NCBI GenBank assembly: GCA_946122785.1
Contig: CAMGYJ010000008.1
Location: 21,415,475 to 21,479,474 of the forward strand
DNA from: Linum tenue
Taxonomy: Eukaryota > Streptophyta > Magnoliopsida > Malpighiales > Linaceae
Length of the DNA: 64,000 nt
Reading direction: 5' to 3'
Both the position numbers and the translations under genes were made by a program. Numbering within the stretch: the stretch's first letter is position 1; the number at the start of each line of letters is the position of its first letter. Below, piece after piece: positions 34,111 to 45,728 of this stretch. Under the pieces are notes generated by a model, which worked only from the letters and a program-made list of their open reading frames with translations, had not been told where the DNA came from and searched no databases.

Positions 34111-36115
34111 TAGACAAGATCGCGTCATATAGATGAAAGACGTAAAACCCAACAAGTGATGTACCTTGCCCTTACATGTGATGTCCTGTTTCAAGCTTCC
34201 CCTGTCGCTCTGTTGCCTTTTGGACAAACATGTGGCACAGTTTTGGTGGGTTGTGGAGGATGGTCACTCAAAGATTCATTGGATTTCGTGGCGGAACAAG
34301 TGTAGGAGTAAACACGAGGGAGGAATGGGCTTTCGACACTTTGAGCATTTCAATCAAGCTCTTCTTGCTAAGATTGGCTGGCGCATCCTAAATGATCCAA
34401 CCTCACTGCTCGCCCAAGTATACAAGGGGAAGTATTTTCCCACCAAAATTTTCTTTGAGGCTACTACACGCTCTCGACCCTCCTAGGGGTGGCAAAGCAT
34501 CCTGTATGGTCGCCAATTATTGGTTCAAGGGTTTCGATGACAAATTGGTATTGGCAAGACAACTTCACTACTGGATTCTAGTTGGGTGCCTAGAATCCAT
34601 CCCATGGCTCCTACTTATAACCCACAGGTATTACCTGATGGAGGGAGCCTGTGTGTTGCCGAGGTGATTTGCCAAGGGGAAGGGCGTTGGTGTGATTCAA
34701 AGCTTAGACATTGGTTCAATCTAGATACCTGTAGGGCTATCAAAGAAATCCCTCTTCCGCAAATGGATGTTGAGGATCGACTTGTTTGGCATGAAACGCA
34801 GGATGGTTCGTTCACGTTAAGTCAGCTAACCACCTGGCAGTCTCGATGAGTAGAAGGGATGGCCGATGGCGCGCCATGGCGATTTGGATGGATAGGGGTA
34901 GCTGGATCCGGCTGTGGGATGCTAATATCCCCCCTAAATTGAAAGTATTCCTTTGACAAATATTTAATGGTATACTTTCAACGACGAAATCAATGAGGGA
35001 AAACTATATTCAAGTCCATCCCAGATGCCCAATTTGTTGGGCGGAGTTAGAAACAATGGAACACTTGTTTCTTGAGTGTCCGGTGGCTAGAGCTTTGTGG
35101 GGATATGCAGGTCTGGATTATCTAGGGCAAGGGCTTCCTCAGCATACTTTCCCGCTCTTCATGAAGAAGCTACTGCTACTGATTCATCAACCTCCGCTGC
35201 TTATGGCTGTTGCTGCGGTACTTTAGAGGATCTGACAGTCACGAAACTGGGTTATCTTTGAGGGCAAACAGTGTGGGATCCCCGCTTTGATGATGCAATA
35301 TCACCAACAGCTTCAGGAATGGGTAATCTTGCCGGTGGATAAGACTCCGTGTATGCTTGATCCTATCTCTCAGCCAATAGGGGTGGTACACCCTATTGAG
35401 CTGGTCTGTAGGTGGGATGGGGCGACTAAACATGGGTCTCATTCAGCAGGTGGCTTGGTTTTAATGGATCACAATAGGGAGATCCTTTTGGGTAAAGGAG
35501 TTCAGTTTGCCGGGATTGATGATCCAACGATTGCAAAAATGCTCACTATCCGGGAAGCGATTTCTTGGTGCCTTGCATCTGGCGTTTTGGAGGTGCGACG
35601 GGAAGGGGACGCCAAGGTGATTATTGGCAAAATCAATCAAGGGGTCGCTAGGGATAGTCGGATCAGAGCGCTGCTTGTTGAAGTCGTGGATTGTTTAGCG
35701 CTAAATAGTGGGCTTCATGTACGGTTTGTAGGTCGGATTAATAATAGGGTAGCTCACTTGGTGGCAAGAAAGGCCCTTCATATGTACCCGACTACTAGTC
35801 GTTCTTTTGCTTTTGTGGCCTGGCTGCTCACCAGGATGTAACGATTTATTTTTTTGATCAATATATGATTATCTTTTGTAAAAAAAAAAAAAAAGACGAA
35901 CATTGGACACCCAAACCCTAACCTGCTTTAACAATGGCAACACCCATCGAAATTCCATGGAAACCTATTTTTAGACAAGATCGCGTCATATAGACCGAAG
36001 ATGTAAAGCCCAGCAAGTGATGTATCGATGAACATTGGAGACCAAAACCCTAACCTGCCTTAACCATGGCGAAACCAATTGAAATTTCACGGAAACACAT
36101 TTTCGACCTCTGAAA
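34111..36115. repeat. About 145-bp tandem duplication split by a LINE
   Basis: TTAGACAAGATCGCGTCATA followed by AAGTGATGTA occurs at 34111 and again at 35972. The remainder of the unit (GAACATTGGA, CCCTAACCTGC, a Met-start-like CCATGG region) occurs at 35897 and 36029. Removing the LINE restores two adjacent units of about 145 bp. On the minus strand the unit reads open across ATGTTC...CTATATGACGCGATCTTG, so it may be the 5' coding end of the minus-strand gene. Confidence 0.72.
34164..35894 (+). mobile_element. 5'-truncated L1-type LINE (copy 1), RT tail to poly(A)
   Basis: The copy begins inside ORF2 after the catalytic RT motifs. It reads HVMSCFKLPLSLCCLLDKH, WWVVEDGHSKIHWISWRNKC and GGMGFRHFEHFNQALLAKIGW. 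A decayed zf-RVT zinc-binding block follows (HPRCPICWAELETMEHLFLECPVARALW near 35020-35100, interrupted upstream by stops). It ends with an RNase H domain (35400-35841: CRWDGATKHGSHSAGG, EGDAKVIIGKI, NNRVAHLVARKAL). The 3' end is ATCTTTTGT plus a 15-A tail at 35880..35894. Several stops (for example near 34484 and 35225) make it dead. It is closely related to the copy at 47820. Confidence 0.94.
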
Positions 36116-36304
36116 ACATGAGAAATTGAAAGATTGTCAAGACTCAAAACGGCGACCATGAATGTCAAAGTGGATTGGCAAGATTTAGAGGAAATCATCA
36201 TCATCAACAAGTTTAGTTTAATGTCAATGTTTAGTGTTTTAGACTTTAGTTTGTTATCTTTTATCTTTGTTGTTTTCTGCAAATGCAAGCTTGCACATGT
36301 TGTC

Positions 36305-37056
36305 TTGTAGTGCATTTTAACCCAAGTATTAATGAGAAAAACTAAGGGTTCTAGGGTTCCATTTCACATCCAACTTTGTTGTTTTGGTATCAGAGCCTGG
36401 TTTCTAGAGAACCCTAAAAACCTTCTATCCACAAAATAAAGACCATGTCCATATCTGAAAATGTTCATATGTAAACCCTAAAAAAAATTATTTCTTATCC
36501 TCCATTGAATTTCTTCCCCCCAGCAAATCATTTCTTCGATCATATGAAACCCGACCAGTTTCCTCTTTGTCAATTCGTTTCCCATCTTCCCCGTAATTTC
36601 CCAGATCGAGCAATCCCTTCTTTCATCGATTCCGTTCTTCATGTGCCGGAATCACTTCTGTCATTCTCATCTCCATCCGAGAAAAAACTAAACATCGGGG
36701 GATGTAATGCTAGCTAGCATAATCAGCAGTAGCATATCTAGACCACTTTGAAGATCCATCTCAAGCAAAAAAGCTGAAGATGTGAAGGTACAACCAGCTA
36801 GCCATATTGCAGCGGCATCCTATGTGCAAGAAGAAGACCGGAAAGCTAGCTAGCCAAAGATGCAGCGGCTTATCCGAGTTATTTTGGAGAAACTGAAGCT
36901 ACAAATATGAAGTTGGGGGTTGAGGAGTTGAAGAAGAAGAAGAAGAAGAAGAAGGGATGCCAACTAGCCGAAGATGTAGTGATTTCACATGTTGAAGTAT
37001 GAATGAGAAGCACCCAAAGATTCTAGGGTTTCATTTTACAATTCAACTTTGTTATT
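36305..37056 (+). mobile_element. Candidate TRIM (terminal-repeat retrotransposon in miniature)
   Basis: Two direct repeats of about 80 bp (36305..36384 and 36975..37056), roughly 80% alike, both run from TGTAGTG through AATGAGAA and TTCTAGGGTTYCATTT to CAACTTTGTTRTT. The first is followed at once by TGGTATCAGAGC, the tRNA-iMet primer-binding site of plant LTR elements. A purine tract GAAGAAG...GGGA (36931..36956) precedes the second. The interior of about 590 bp is not pol-like and carries the motif CTAGCCAAAGATGCAGCGGC in diverged copies. The outer LTR edges are not resolved and no target duplication is assigned. Confidence 0.5.
36385..36396 (+). other. tRNA-iMet-type primer-binding site
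   Basis: TGGTATCAGAGC is an exact match to the classical plant LTR-retrotransposon PBS and follows a repeat end. It marks the sequence on its left as an LTR 3' terminus. Confidence 0.65.
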
Positions 37057-37645
37057 AGAAACTTTGACACAATAAGAAGAAAGCGGTTTTGCTATTAGAA
37101 ACTTTGTTAAGACAGAGCATTCGGGGTCTCAAACCATACTTCCTCTCTTATTATTTATAGAAAAAAATTGGCATCAGACTTAAGTCGGTTGTGCCTCCTT
37201 GCCAGCTGGACTAGTCGACTATTTAGCAACCGCCAGCTGGATTGCCCAGCTTAAGTTTCCCTATCCAGCTGGACCATGGCTTTAATACCACGCATTAGCT
37301 TTTTATTAACTAACGCATCTGACTCGACCAAGTCCAACACAATCCCGATCCACGTATCATTTCACTCTAAACATTAGTTCATAAAGATAAATAGAACACG
37401 ACCCATTACTTCAGTTGGGCCAAGTGTTAACCAAGCAAATAACCATAAATCCAAACTTCAACCCTTAATTACCTCATTTTCATCTTATTTTTTCCTTCTT
37501 TATTTGGAGTTTTTTTTTTATTTTGTTGCTATTTTGAATGGATCCCACAATTCTTGTGTTTTTCTTTGGGATTGCTATTCCTCGTCATCAAAGTCCTTAT
37601 TTTTCGCTCTTATTATAATAAATTTACTCTAATGGCCTTAGTTAA
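37057..37645. other. AT-rich spacer, nothing recognised
   Basis: Unique sequence with a local echo of ATTAGAAACTTTG (37054 and 37098) and no coding frame or element termini that I can support. Confidence 0.4.
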
Positions 37646-38459
37646 TAGGGGTGGAAATTGGGGTGGGTGTGGTTACCCGCCCCACATTTTGTGGGTACCC
37701 ACACCTACAAATTTACAATTATGCTACCCACAACCCGCACCGCAGTGGTTAGTGGGTAACCACTGCCCACTGTGGGTTTGTGCGGGATGGGTGTGGTTAC
37801 CCGCAAAAATCCATATTTGCAAGCATAGATTTCTAGTCGCCACTAACGTATTTGTTGTTCAATACTAGATTATAGTGTATACACTTGTGTTGTTCGTGGA
37901 GATACAATTTTGTACATCGATCTTACTCAACGTGGAGATTTTTTCTTTTTGAGTTTGGTATTCAACTTTTGTGCCAGAGAGCTGTGATTTCATATTTCCC
38001 CGACTAGGGGTAAAATATGACAATTAAATATGATCTAGTATTTTTTTCACACAAAAGCAAAAACATACTGATAAAAGTTACAAACGGTGTTCACTTTTAA
38101 TGAATTGATTATTCTTTACTCTATCGATTATAATGTTTTATAAACTAAATTTTTTTTACATAAAACTGATTAGCTGTGTCTTTTTTATTTGGTGGCTACT
38201 TTAATTTTTATCCTCGCACTTTCCACATACTATTATATTATAAAGTTAATTCACTAAATAAATATAATTAGTGTGGTTATTGTGGATTTTGTGGGTTATC
38301 CGCGGTGGTTAGTGGATAACCACTAACCACAAAATTCGTTATTTTACTACCCACACCCAACCCAATATCCACAACTTGTGAGTATGGTTACCCACAATAG
38401 GTGCGGGTTGGTGCGGTTTGCGGATTATCCACAACCCGCAACCCAAACTTCCACCCCTA
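37646..38459. mobile_element. Non-autonomous hAT element, 814 bp
   Basis: It begins TAGGGGTGGAAATTGGGG and ends CAAACTTCCACCCCTA. The perfect 8-bp target duplication TTAGTTAA is at 37638..37645 and 38460..38467. Its left end matches the right end of the 31712 element and vice versa, so it is the same family inserted in the other orientation. It is non-coding. Confidence 0.94.
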
Positions 38460-38673
38460 TTAGTTAATACGTAACTTTTAACAAATTAAAAATTATGATT
38501 TTATTTTTAAGATAGTTTGAATGATTTATTAGATATTTTGGTGATGATGCATTGATATGAATTTGAATCGTTTATGGTCAATGCTAACTTCATTATTAAA
38601 TTAGTGTATTATACAAGTCTTGTATGTTATATATCATGACTGGTTCTATCAACGATTTTGTAAAGGTTAACCA

Positions 38674-39258
38674 TTGAACTCTAAATCACTAACTTTTTTT
38701 GGTTCAATGTCCGCTACGGTTTCGAAAACAGCAAAAGCGTACAAAAAATACAGTAATGCATACAAGAAAACAGAGGAATGCAATTCTTATGTTTCTTGCT
38801 GCAGAGAAATCATTTTATTTGTTTTTCCAGTTAAAGGCTCGAGCTGGAAATGTTTCAATTGTTGAGGAAGGAAAAGGAACGAACAACATGCAACGATTGT
38901 GGTGGCGGAGGAGCCATCATAGTGTTGGGTGATGCGGGTGAATCTCCTGCTCTGTGGCTCAATGCGGGTGACTTCCTTAATGAAATCAGGATTGCAGTTG
39001 AGGGGGAGGATGACCCATTTATACACTGGATCAGCCGTGACTCTAACCAGAAGAGGAAAACCAGAAGAGGAAGCTGAAGCTGAAGCTGGGGAAGAACCAG
39101 AAGCTCCTATTGCGTCTTTTGCAGCTGCTCTCCAAGATTTATATGGCTCGAGCTCAGAGTCTGACTCTGACTCGCCAGCTGCATATCGCTCGAATTCTGT
39201 CTCTACAACAGCTGCACTGAATGTTCTTGTGTCTTCTTATGATAGTTCAGACCCCTAG
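38674..39258 (+). pseudogene. Relic of an unrecognised gene's last exon
   Basis: A pyrimidine tract ending TTTTTCCAG (38830) looks like a splice acceptor. Behind it, coding-like sequence switches frames: LKARAGNVSIVEEGKG, then VLGDAGESPALWLNAGDFLNEI and DDPFIHWISRDSNQKRK in one frame. Acidic and Ser-rich sequence (EEEAEAEAGEEPEAP, SFAAALQDLYGSSSESDSD) continues to TAG at 39256..39258 in another. At least one frameshift separates them near 39060. The texture resembles the C-terminus of a nuclear protein, but I cannot name it. The region 39259-39900 downstream holds two CTCAGGGGGAG words and is otherwise featureless. Confidence 0.4.
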
Positions 39259-39939
39259 GCTGTTTTCTGAGGGTCTGTTGTGTGAGGAGCGTTTTGTTTG
39301 ATTTTACATTTCTCGAACTCAGGGGGAGTCCTGTGAATCATTGTTGAATTCTTCTTTTCGCTCAGGGGGAGGGGGTTGCTTAGCACAGGAGTTCCGAAAA
39401 GGGTTGACGAAAGATTGAGGTAAAGGTTCAACTTTCGTCAAGGCTGATACAGATCAGAGGTTGATCTGGGTTCTTTAGTTTTGTCACTTATTTTCATTGT
39501 TCTGTTTACTTGCTGTTCTTCTTTTGTTTTCCTGTCAAAATAAAAAATTAAACAAAGGGTCTCCCAGACCATATTTTGGGACGTGAAAGTACACCATTGC
39601 ACTTGGACGAACCGCGTTAAAAATGTGTTGTGTTCAGTGTCCTTCTGCAGTTCTTTCTTCTACTTTACTTTTCCTCTGTTCTGGAAGACTCTGCTTCTCC
39701 TCTGTTCTTGACTCTGCCAAGTTTCACGTTTGCATCACAGCTGAGAAATTAAAAGGTTTGGGGCTTAAAGCCCCGTGATCTGCAGTCTTTCTTGTTGGGC
39801 CGTCTTTTAAGTCCAGCCCAGTCTATTAAGTCGATTCGTTGAGATCTGGTCAGAAGAATCCACTTTCTATCTTCTTCCTTTCCCAGTCTCATGTATCGAT
39901 CTCTCCTCTCTAGTTTCTTGACCTAATTCCCAAATCGAG

Positions 39940-40200
39940 TCTGTGATTTCACATAGGAGCCCTGGAGTAATGCTAATCGTGGTGGATGAGCAGCCAGCGG
40001 AAGGATCTGATCATGGTGGAGGAAGAGCAATCAGAAGATTTGAGGAGCAACGACGATCGAAACGGAGAAGATCTAATCGTGGTGGAGGAGAAGTTGCAAA
40101 CGGATCTAATTGTGCTGGGAAATGAGCCGGCAAAGAAATCTAATTGTGGCGGAGGAGATGTCAGAGGATTTGAGGAGCAACAACAATCATGATAGAGTCG
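39940..40200 (+). repeat. Degenerate minisatellite with GATCTAATCGTGGTGGAGGA motif
   Basis: Variants of GATCTRATYGTGGYGGAGGA recur at about 40005, 40070, 40100 and 40137, and TTTGAGGAGCAACRACRATC occurs at 40038 and 40168. Several frames stay open through it because the unit length is near a multiple of three, but I see no evidence of a real protein. Confidence 0.6.
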
Positions 40201-43200
40201 TCGTGGTATTTCAGGAGCATCATTCATGGTAGACAGTTATTTTACTATTTTGCCCTTAATCAAAGTTAGTAAGGAAACCCACATTCCGCGTCGGGATGAA
40301 ATTTGGGATATGTCGTACTTGAGAGTTCACTGGGCACATATAGTGATTCTCTCGAAAGGGCACAATTCGTGCGAAGAAACATATTGACAAAGAAAAACAC
40401 ATTAAAACAAGCTAATCCGGTCGGGTTTAAAATACCTTTGGATTACACTATCTTATAGAGGTGCAAAAGGTTTCCGTGCAAATCCCTAGGAGCTAGATAC
40501 CAAGACCAAACACCACCTATCTTCAATCAAAGAAATCCCTCCCACTTATACAACCATCAACCCGTTCAACTATATGCCATTTAAAGAAATAAGAACTACA
40601 ACAAACTAAAACTTCAAAAAGTATACCTAGGTGCATACCATCTTGATGATAGTCTTCTTACTGGCCATCATCCTGTGCAAACAAAGACAGTGTGAATCAC
40701 CAGATGATGAGAAAATTCTATGATTGATATGCAAAAGCGTACAACAAAGAAAAACTGGATTAGAAGTGGCAAGCCAATGAATACAAACGGTTCAGAGCTG
40801 ATTTAGAGAGATGTTGCATTCTTCAAGGTCATCACAGTCATTGCAATAAAAACATATAACATTAATCAATGAATAGACATAGTGAAGTAATTCTTGGATA
40901 CGAAGGGATGTTGCATTCTTCAAGGTTTTTTGTCTTCACTAATTCCATTATCAATCACCATAAAAACAATAGGTACAACCGTAAGTCGATCCCACCCTCT
41001 CCACCCTGTCTATTTTGATGCAATAATACTGAAGCTGCTATGAAAATATCAATGAAAACTATCCAAGTTTCAAATAGAAGAAATCGATTATGCATGATTT
41101 CTTCCTCTGTTCACGATTTTTTATGAAATGGCCACATGAAACCCGAGTCGAGAACAAACATAGCTTACCTTCTAGGAGCGATTTTGGATTTAGATAACAG
41201 CCTTGAAGCTCTAGATTAAACTAACAGAACAGTGAAAATTAGTAAAGTAGGCAAAATAATTAAGCACACCACAGAGAGTTGATAGAGAATGAGGACATAG
41301 TAGGTATGCAGATCAAAGTAATTCAAGACCTATTCAAGTATTTCGTCCTACAAATCCTAAATTGAGCACAATTATTCAAGAGATCTGTTACAACTCACCA
41401 TAGGAACAAATTTAAACCTTTGGGACTTGTAGCCTGTAAGTTGCATCACAAATCAATTATATACCTTCCTGTAATGGTTCTACGTAGACTCACCACATGC
41501 TATCTACCTATCTATCAAGACATTTTAAAGGAGAAGAGAAGAAACTAGTGCGGTAGTTAACCATCACAAAGGAAGAAAAAGAGAAAATCGGAATTCTAAG
41601 GGAGCTCTAGGGTAAGGATATTTTGGAGGAATCAAGCTCCAAACAGTGAGATACTCACTATAAGAGGTAAGTAGAATCAGAGATAATCATTGTATGTTGA
41701 GGTTGATGTATGATTCAAACTTTGATTGTGGGTATGTTTGATGGTGAGATTGGATGAAAATTGTGATGCTTGATTATTTGATGGATGTGGTCATCAATAT
41801 GTAAATGATTCTATGATAAATTGTGATTTGCCTAATTATGGTTTCGACCTCGATGTATGATTCCGACTTTGATTGTGGTGATGTTTGACTGTGAGATTGG
41901 ATGGAACGTTAGTTATTTTATGAGAAAGGCAAGAAGCATTTTGCTACTTTATGACGAGACTATTAGCTTTCAAGTGAATTTGTACATCAGTCTTCTTGGA
42001 GTTGAGCAAAATTTTATAGCTGATAGGTTGGTACTTGGAACTCTCACTCTCTACCCAAGCATCTTGCATACGCATTAGAAAATTGGTTTTGTGTAGACAT
42101 GTGAGAAAGTGTTTTAGCATGTTATAGTAAGGTTATGAGACTAAAGTGGTTTTGGGTTGTAAGCTACTGTATATGTGTTGAAAACTTTACAACTTATGGA
42201 GAAGTAATGTAAAATGGTTTGGTTTTGTTTACAGTCAAAAATAATCTTGTACCACATTGATTATTTACAATGCATTAATTGTTTTTATAAGGCCAGATCA
42301 ATAATAACAATCAATGTTATTTAAGTTGGGCTTTATGTACTAGATTTAAGCACAAACCACTAAGTCTCCAGGAAGGAGCTAATCTCGTCGCGAGTTGGCA
42401 AAGGGTAGAATTGTGGGGGAGAAGAGCTAGTCGTTGTTTCGGCTACTATCTTAAAACCCTACAATGGGACGCAAACCTATCCATAAGACGAAAGTGGGAA
42501 GGTAAAACAAGTCATACATGAAAGTGTGAAGTTTTCCAACGAGAAAGCGCAAGTCCATAAACCTTGTGGAGCTAACCCAATCCAAGGGTATAAATTATGA
42601 GTAAAATCTAGCATATGTTGACATTTATGTCAGAGAGCTAGTTCAATAAATCCAAATAAGATTTCTTATGGATGTTAGTACACTCTTCCCAAAGAGAAAA
42701 TAATTTTGATCATGTACATAAAGGTATACGAACAACATTCCCCATACTGGAAACGTTAGTATCAACAACTATGGCAAAATAGTTGAAATGTGAGGGATAA
42801 ATTGGGGAAAAGTGATGTGGAATGTCGCTTGGGTGATTCCAAAGTGAAGATGTGAATACTTAGGAATTTTACATAAACCCTAAGCTAAGTCATAAATATC
42901 ACTACATTGAAAGAAATACTTGTGAAGCTCAAGTACTCTAAGTTTAATGAAGTGGAGAGACTTCTACATCATTGTCATGTGTTAAGATTATTACAAAGCA
43001 ATAAAATCAAGTCAAGCACACTTGATGTGTAGAAAGAGACGAGTCTTTGGTGTATTATACCCAAATGAACTCACTCGATGAACCATAAAGTATAATCCGT
43101 TGATGGATATGGATTTAGGATTGATGGGGATCAGTATCTTGGAAAACATCCAAGTTGAACTGTATATATACCCACTCTAAGACCAGTGAAGTTTAATAGT

Positions 43201-43614
43201 ATGGCCCGCTAAGATTGGCGTTAATAAACACACTTGTGCAAAAATTGGTTATTGCAATCTCTTCATAGAAACATAACATTATTGATTGATTAATTTCTAG
43301 CGAAGTTATCGGAGATGATCATTGAGATCAAATGATAACAAACGTGAGGCCCACCTATAAATTAATTAAAGCATCAAAGGAATGGACTTGTGGCCTAGGA
43401 CAAATCAAAATGGCGGTAACTCTACCTAAGCAGGATTGGTAGACTCAACCTCTAGGTTCAAGGAGCAAACAAAGTTGTGAATGATGGTCCGACATTGTCA
43501 AATTATTCAAAGTCCATTCTCATGATGAGACAATGTCCAACTAAAAGGGTAAACCTAAAGATGAGAGGTTTTTAATGGTTTCTAAGTTTGACACGTGATG
43601 TGATCAAATAGTGT
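40201..43614. other. Long AT-rich region without a recognised gene
   Basis: No coding sequence is supportable. A diverged local duplication around TATGATTC...TTTGATTGTGG...GAGATTGGATG occurs at 41709 and 41857. Part of 42300-43614 may be the decayed interior of the Copia element whose 3' LTR lies at 45022, judging by position and by the phrase GGTAACTCTACCTAAGCAGG at 43414, but this is weak. Confidence 0.35.
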
Positions 43615-43622
43615 ATTTTAGG

Positions 43623-44740
43623 TAGGGCTGTTAATCGGTCTCCGATTTTTCGGTTAACCCGTCAACCGAACCGAAACCGTTGGTTTGATGGCCAACCAAA
43701 AACCGAGAATGGGTTGCGGTTTGCGGTTGCCTGCTTCCGGCTTGGTTCAGAGTGTAGCGGTTAGCGGTTAAAAACCGCAACCGAACAGACTAACCGCCAA
43801 AACCGACCCAATCAGTCAATTCGACGTCGTTTCTCTTTGGGCGACCTCTTCTCTTCTCGTCCACCCAGTGCTCCGCCTCCCTTGACCTAATTCTAAATCC
43901 CAAATTGAAGACGAAGGAGGCGAGGCAATATCAGAAAGAATCTCAAACGCCGCTCCTCCGCCTCCCCATTTCTGAAAGGCTGAACCCTAGCCTCGCCGTC
44001 GAGCTCGTCGCAACGCCATCCTCCCGCTCCCGGCCTTCTTCGCGTCGTCATCCTCCCGCTGACCAACTCTGCTCCGCCTTCTTCCCCCATCTAATCCGGC
44101 GGCGGTGGAGATGAGAGTGGAGAAAAGGGGCTTTGCCAGCAGGACAATCAAATCCTCTCCGGCGTCAAGATCAATTAGCCGAGCACCATGCATGTCCTCC
44201 GCCGATGGACCCCTACCAAAGTTTTCGCCTCTGCCGATAAGAAAGCGATGACGTCAAGATCCAGCCACTTTTGGTTTCGCTCCAAGGCAAAGGAGAGAAG
44301 GTAGACCAGAGAAGATAGATGGAAGGATTCAGAGCGGAGGAAGAAGTCGACGGGAATTGATGATTTTCTTAGAATTTTGGTGAGGGTAGAGGGTGGCAGA
44401 GAGAGCTTGCGATAGAAATGGAGAGGTTAGAGAGAGGGGTTTTCTTTTGGAGAGAGGATAGGGTAACATAGAATGAGATGGGGAGAAGGATCGAGAATGC
44501 TAGAGGGTTGGAATTAATGTTTTATATTTTTTTGGAATTTTTATTTTTCTTTTCAATTAATTTTTGGTTGATAGTTAACCGACCAACCGAACCGACACTG
44601 ACGGTTAGCGGTTTCGGCTAACCGATTGGGCAATCGGTTGCGGACTTGCGGTTGCGGTTGGCTGTTTTGACTTCTAATAGGTGTCGGCTAACCGACCCGT
44701 TGATTCGGTTTAACCGCAACCGAACCGATTATCACCCCTA
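43623..44740. mobile_element. hAT element with GC-rich, exon-like interior, 1118 bp
   Basis: It begins TAGGGCTGTTAATCGG and ends CCGATTATCACCCCTA. The perfect 8-bp duplication ATTTTAGG is at 43615..43622 and 44741..44748. Arms of about 180 bp are built from CGGTTAACCG and GCGGTTAGCGG words, typical subterminal repeats. The centre (43820-44460) is GC-rich, contains CGACGTCGTTT, CT-rich leader-like sequence and short open frames, and contrasts with the AT-rich surroundings, as expected for a captured host gene fragment. No transposase. Confidence 0.9.
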
Positions 44741-44748
44741 ATTTTAGG

Positions 44749-45021
44749 AATACACGTTTAGAAATCACCTATGTGACTGTGAAATGGAGCTGCTTCAAGG
44801 AGAATAAAAGAAGGCCAGTTCTCTAAGCACTCATGAAACCAGGCGGGGTTCATGACTAAAACGAACACAACAATGAGAACCAATGAATGGATAAGAGTTA
44901 GTTGTGTGACATGTTGTCTTAGTATACAAGAAAAACCGACGGTTCAAAGATATCATATCTACCGATTGATAGTCACATAGTTTTTGCATAGTTTTCAAAA
45001 CTTACAGAATATGTGGGGGAT
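44749..45021 (+). other. Possible Copia 3' interior and polypurine tract
   Basis: Non-coding sequence ending ATATGTGGGGGAT immediately before the LTR at 45022, which is the usual PPT arrangement. Nothing else recognised. Confidence 0.45.
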
Positions 45022-45701
45022 TGTTGGGATTTTAGATGATGTGAATGGAAATAAAAGGGGAAGAAGCCAATAGCCAGTGAGTAATCATTTAGATTGGGTT
45101 GTGTGACCAACCCAAATCGAGTTGAACCAAACCAATATGACGGTTGGAGTGAACCAACCTGTCCAACTACCATGGGCTGAACCGATGCAATGGTTCATTA
45201 TTTTAAAGTGAACCGATGTGTTGGTTGGGGTGTAACCACCCACCCGAAGTGTCACATCCCTTCACTCACACCCCTTCATTTTCTATAAATAGCACCAACC
45301 CCCTCTGTTTTCATATATGAATTTTTCCTAAAAGGATTTTCGGCCGAAAGAAAGAAAATGAGTTTTCTTCTTCATTAAATTTTCCTCTCTACAAACACAT
45401 AAATAAAACAAAGTCATGTGACTTCTCGCAGTTCGTTGCGTTCGCTGGTTTCTGGGGTTTGAAGTACCTGTGCGCCAGAAAGGTACGTCTGTTCTATTCT
45501 GGGAGGAATAGTTCCATTAATCTTGGGTACCGTAGATGTGAACTAAATTCTTTGAGGAGAAATAGTAAATTCTATTGGCTCAGACGGGGTTTATTTTATG
45601 TATGAGTCATGTTTTCTTCTTCTGAACGTTTTGTTCAATTTAATTCCTATATGTGACTTGTATTGCAAGAAATATGATATGCTTGAACAATTTCCACAAC
45701 A
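45022..45701 (+). repeat. Copia-type 3' LTR, about 680 bp
   Basis: It starts TGTTGGGATTTTAGATG directly after a G-rich PPT (GTGGGGGA) and probably ends TTTCCACAACA at 45701, giving TG...CA ends with a short imperfect inverted repeat. A core promoter TATAAATA lies at 45284..45291. No 5' LTR partner is visible in the window and the 5-mers on either side (GGGAT, GATTC) do not match, so it is a 3' LTR of a truncated element rather than a clean solo LTR. Confidence 0.6.
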
Positions 45702-45728
45702 GATTCATCCAAAATCTAGAAATTATTA

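Noticed and set aside
36505..36717. A 70-codon gene inside the TRIM candidate
   Set aside because: It does not begin with ATG, has no domain, and lies between a primer-binding site and a polypurine tract.
45022..45701. Solo LTR with a target duplication
   Set aside because: The flanking 5-mers GGGAT and GATTC do not match, and a polypurine tract precedes it, so it is better read as a 3' LTR.
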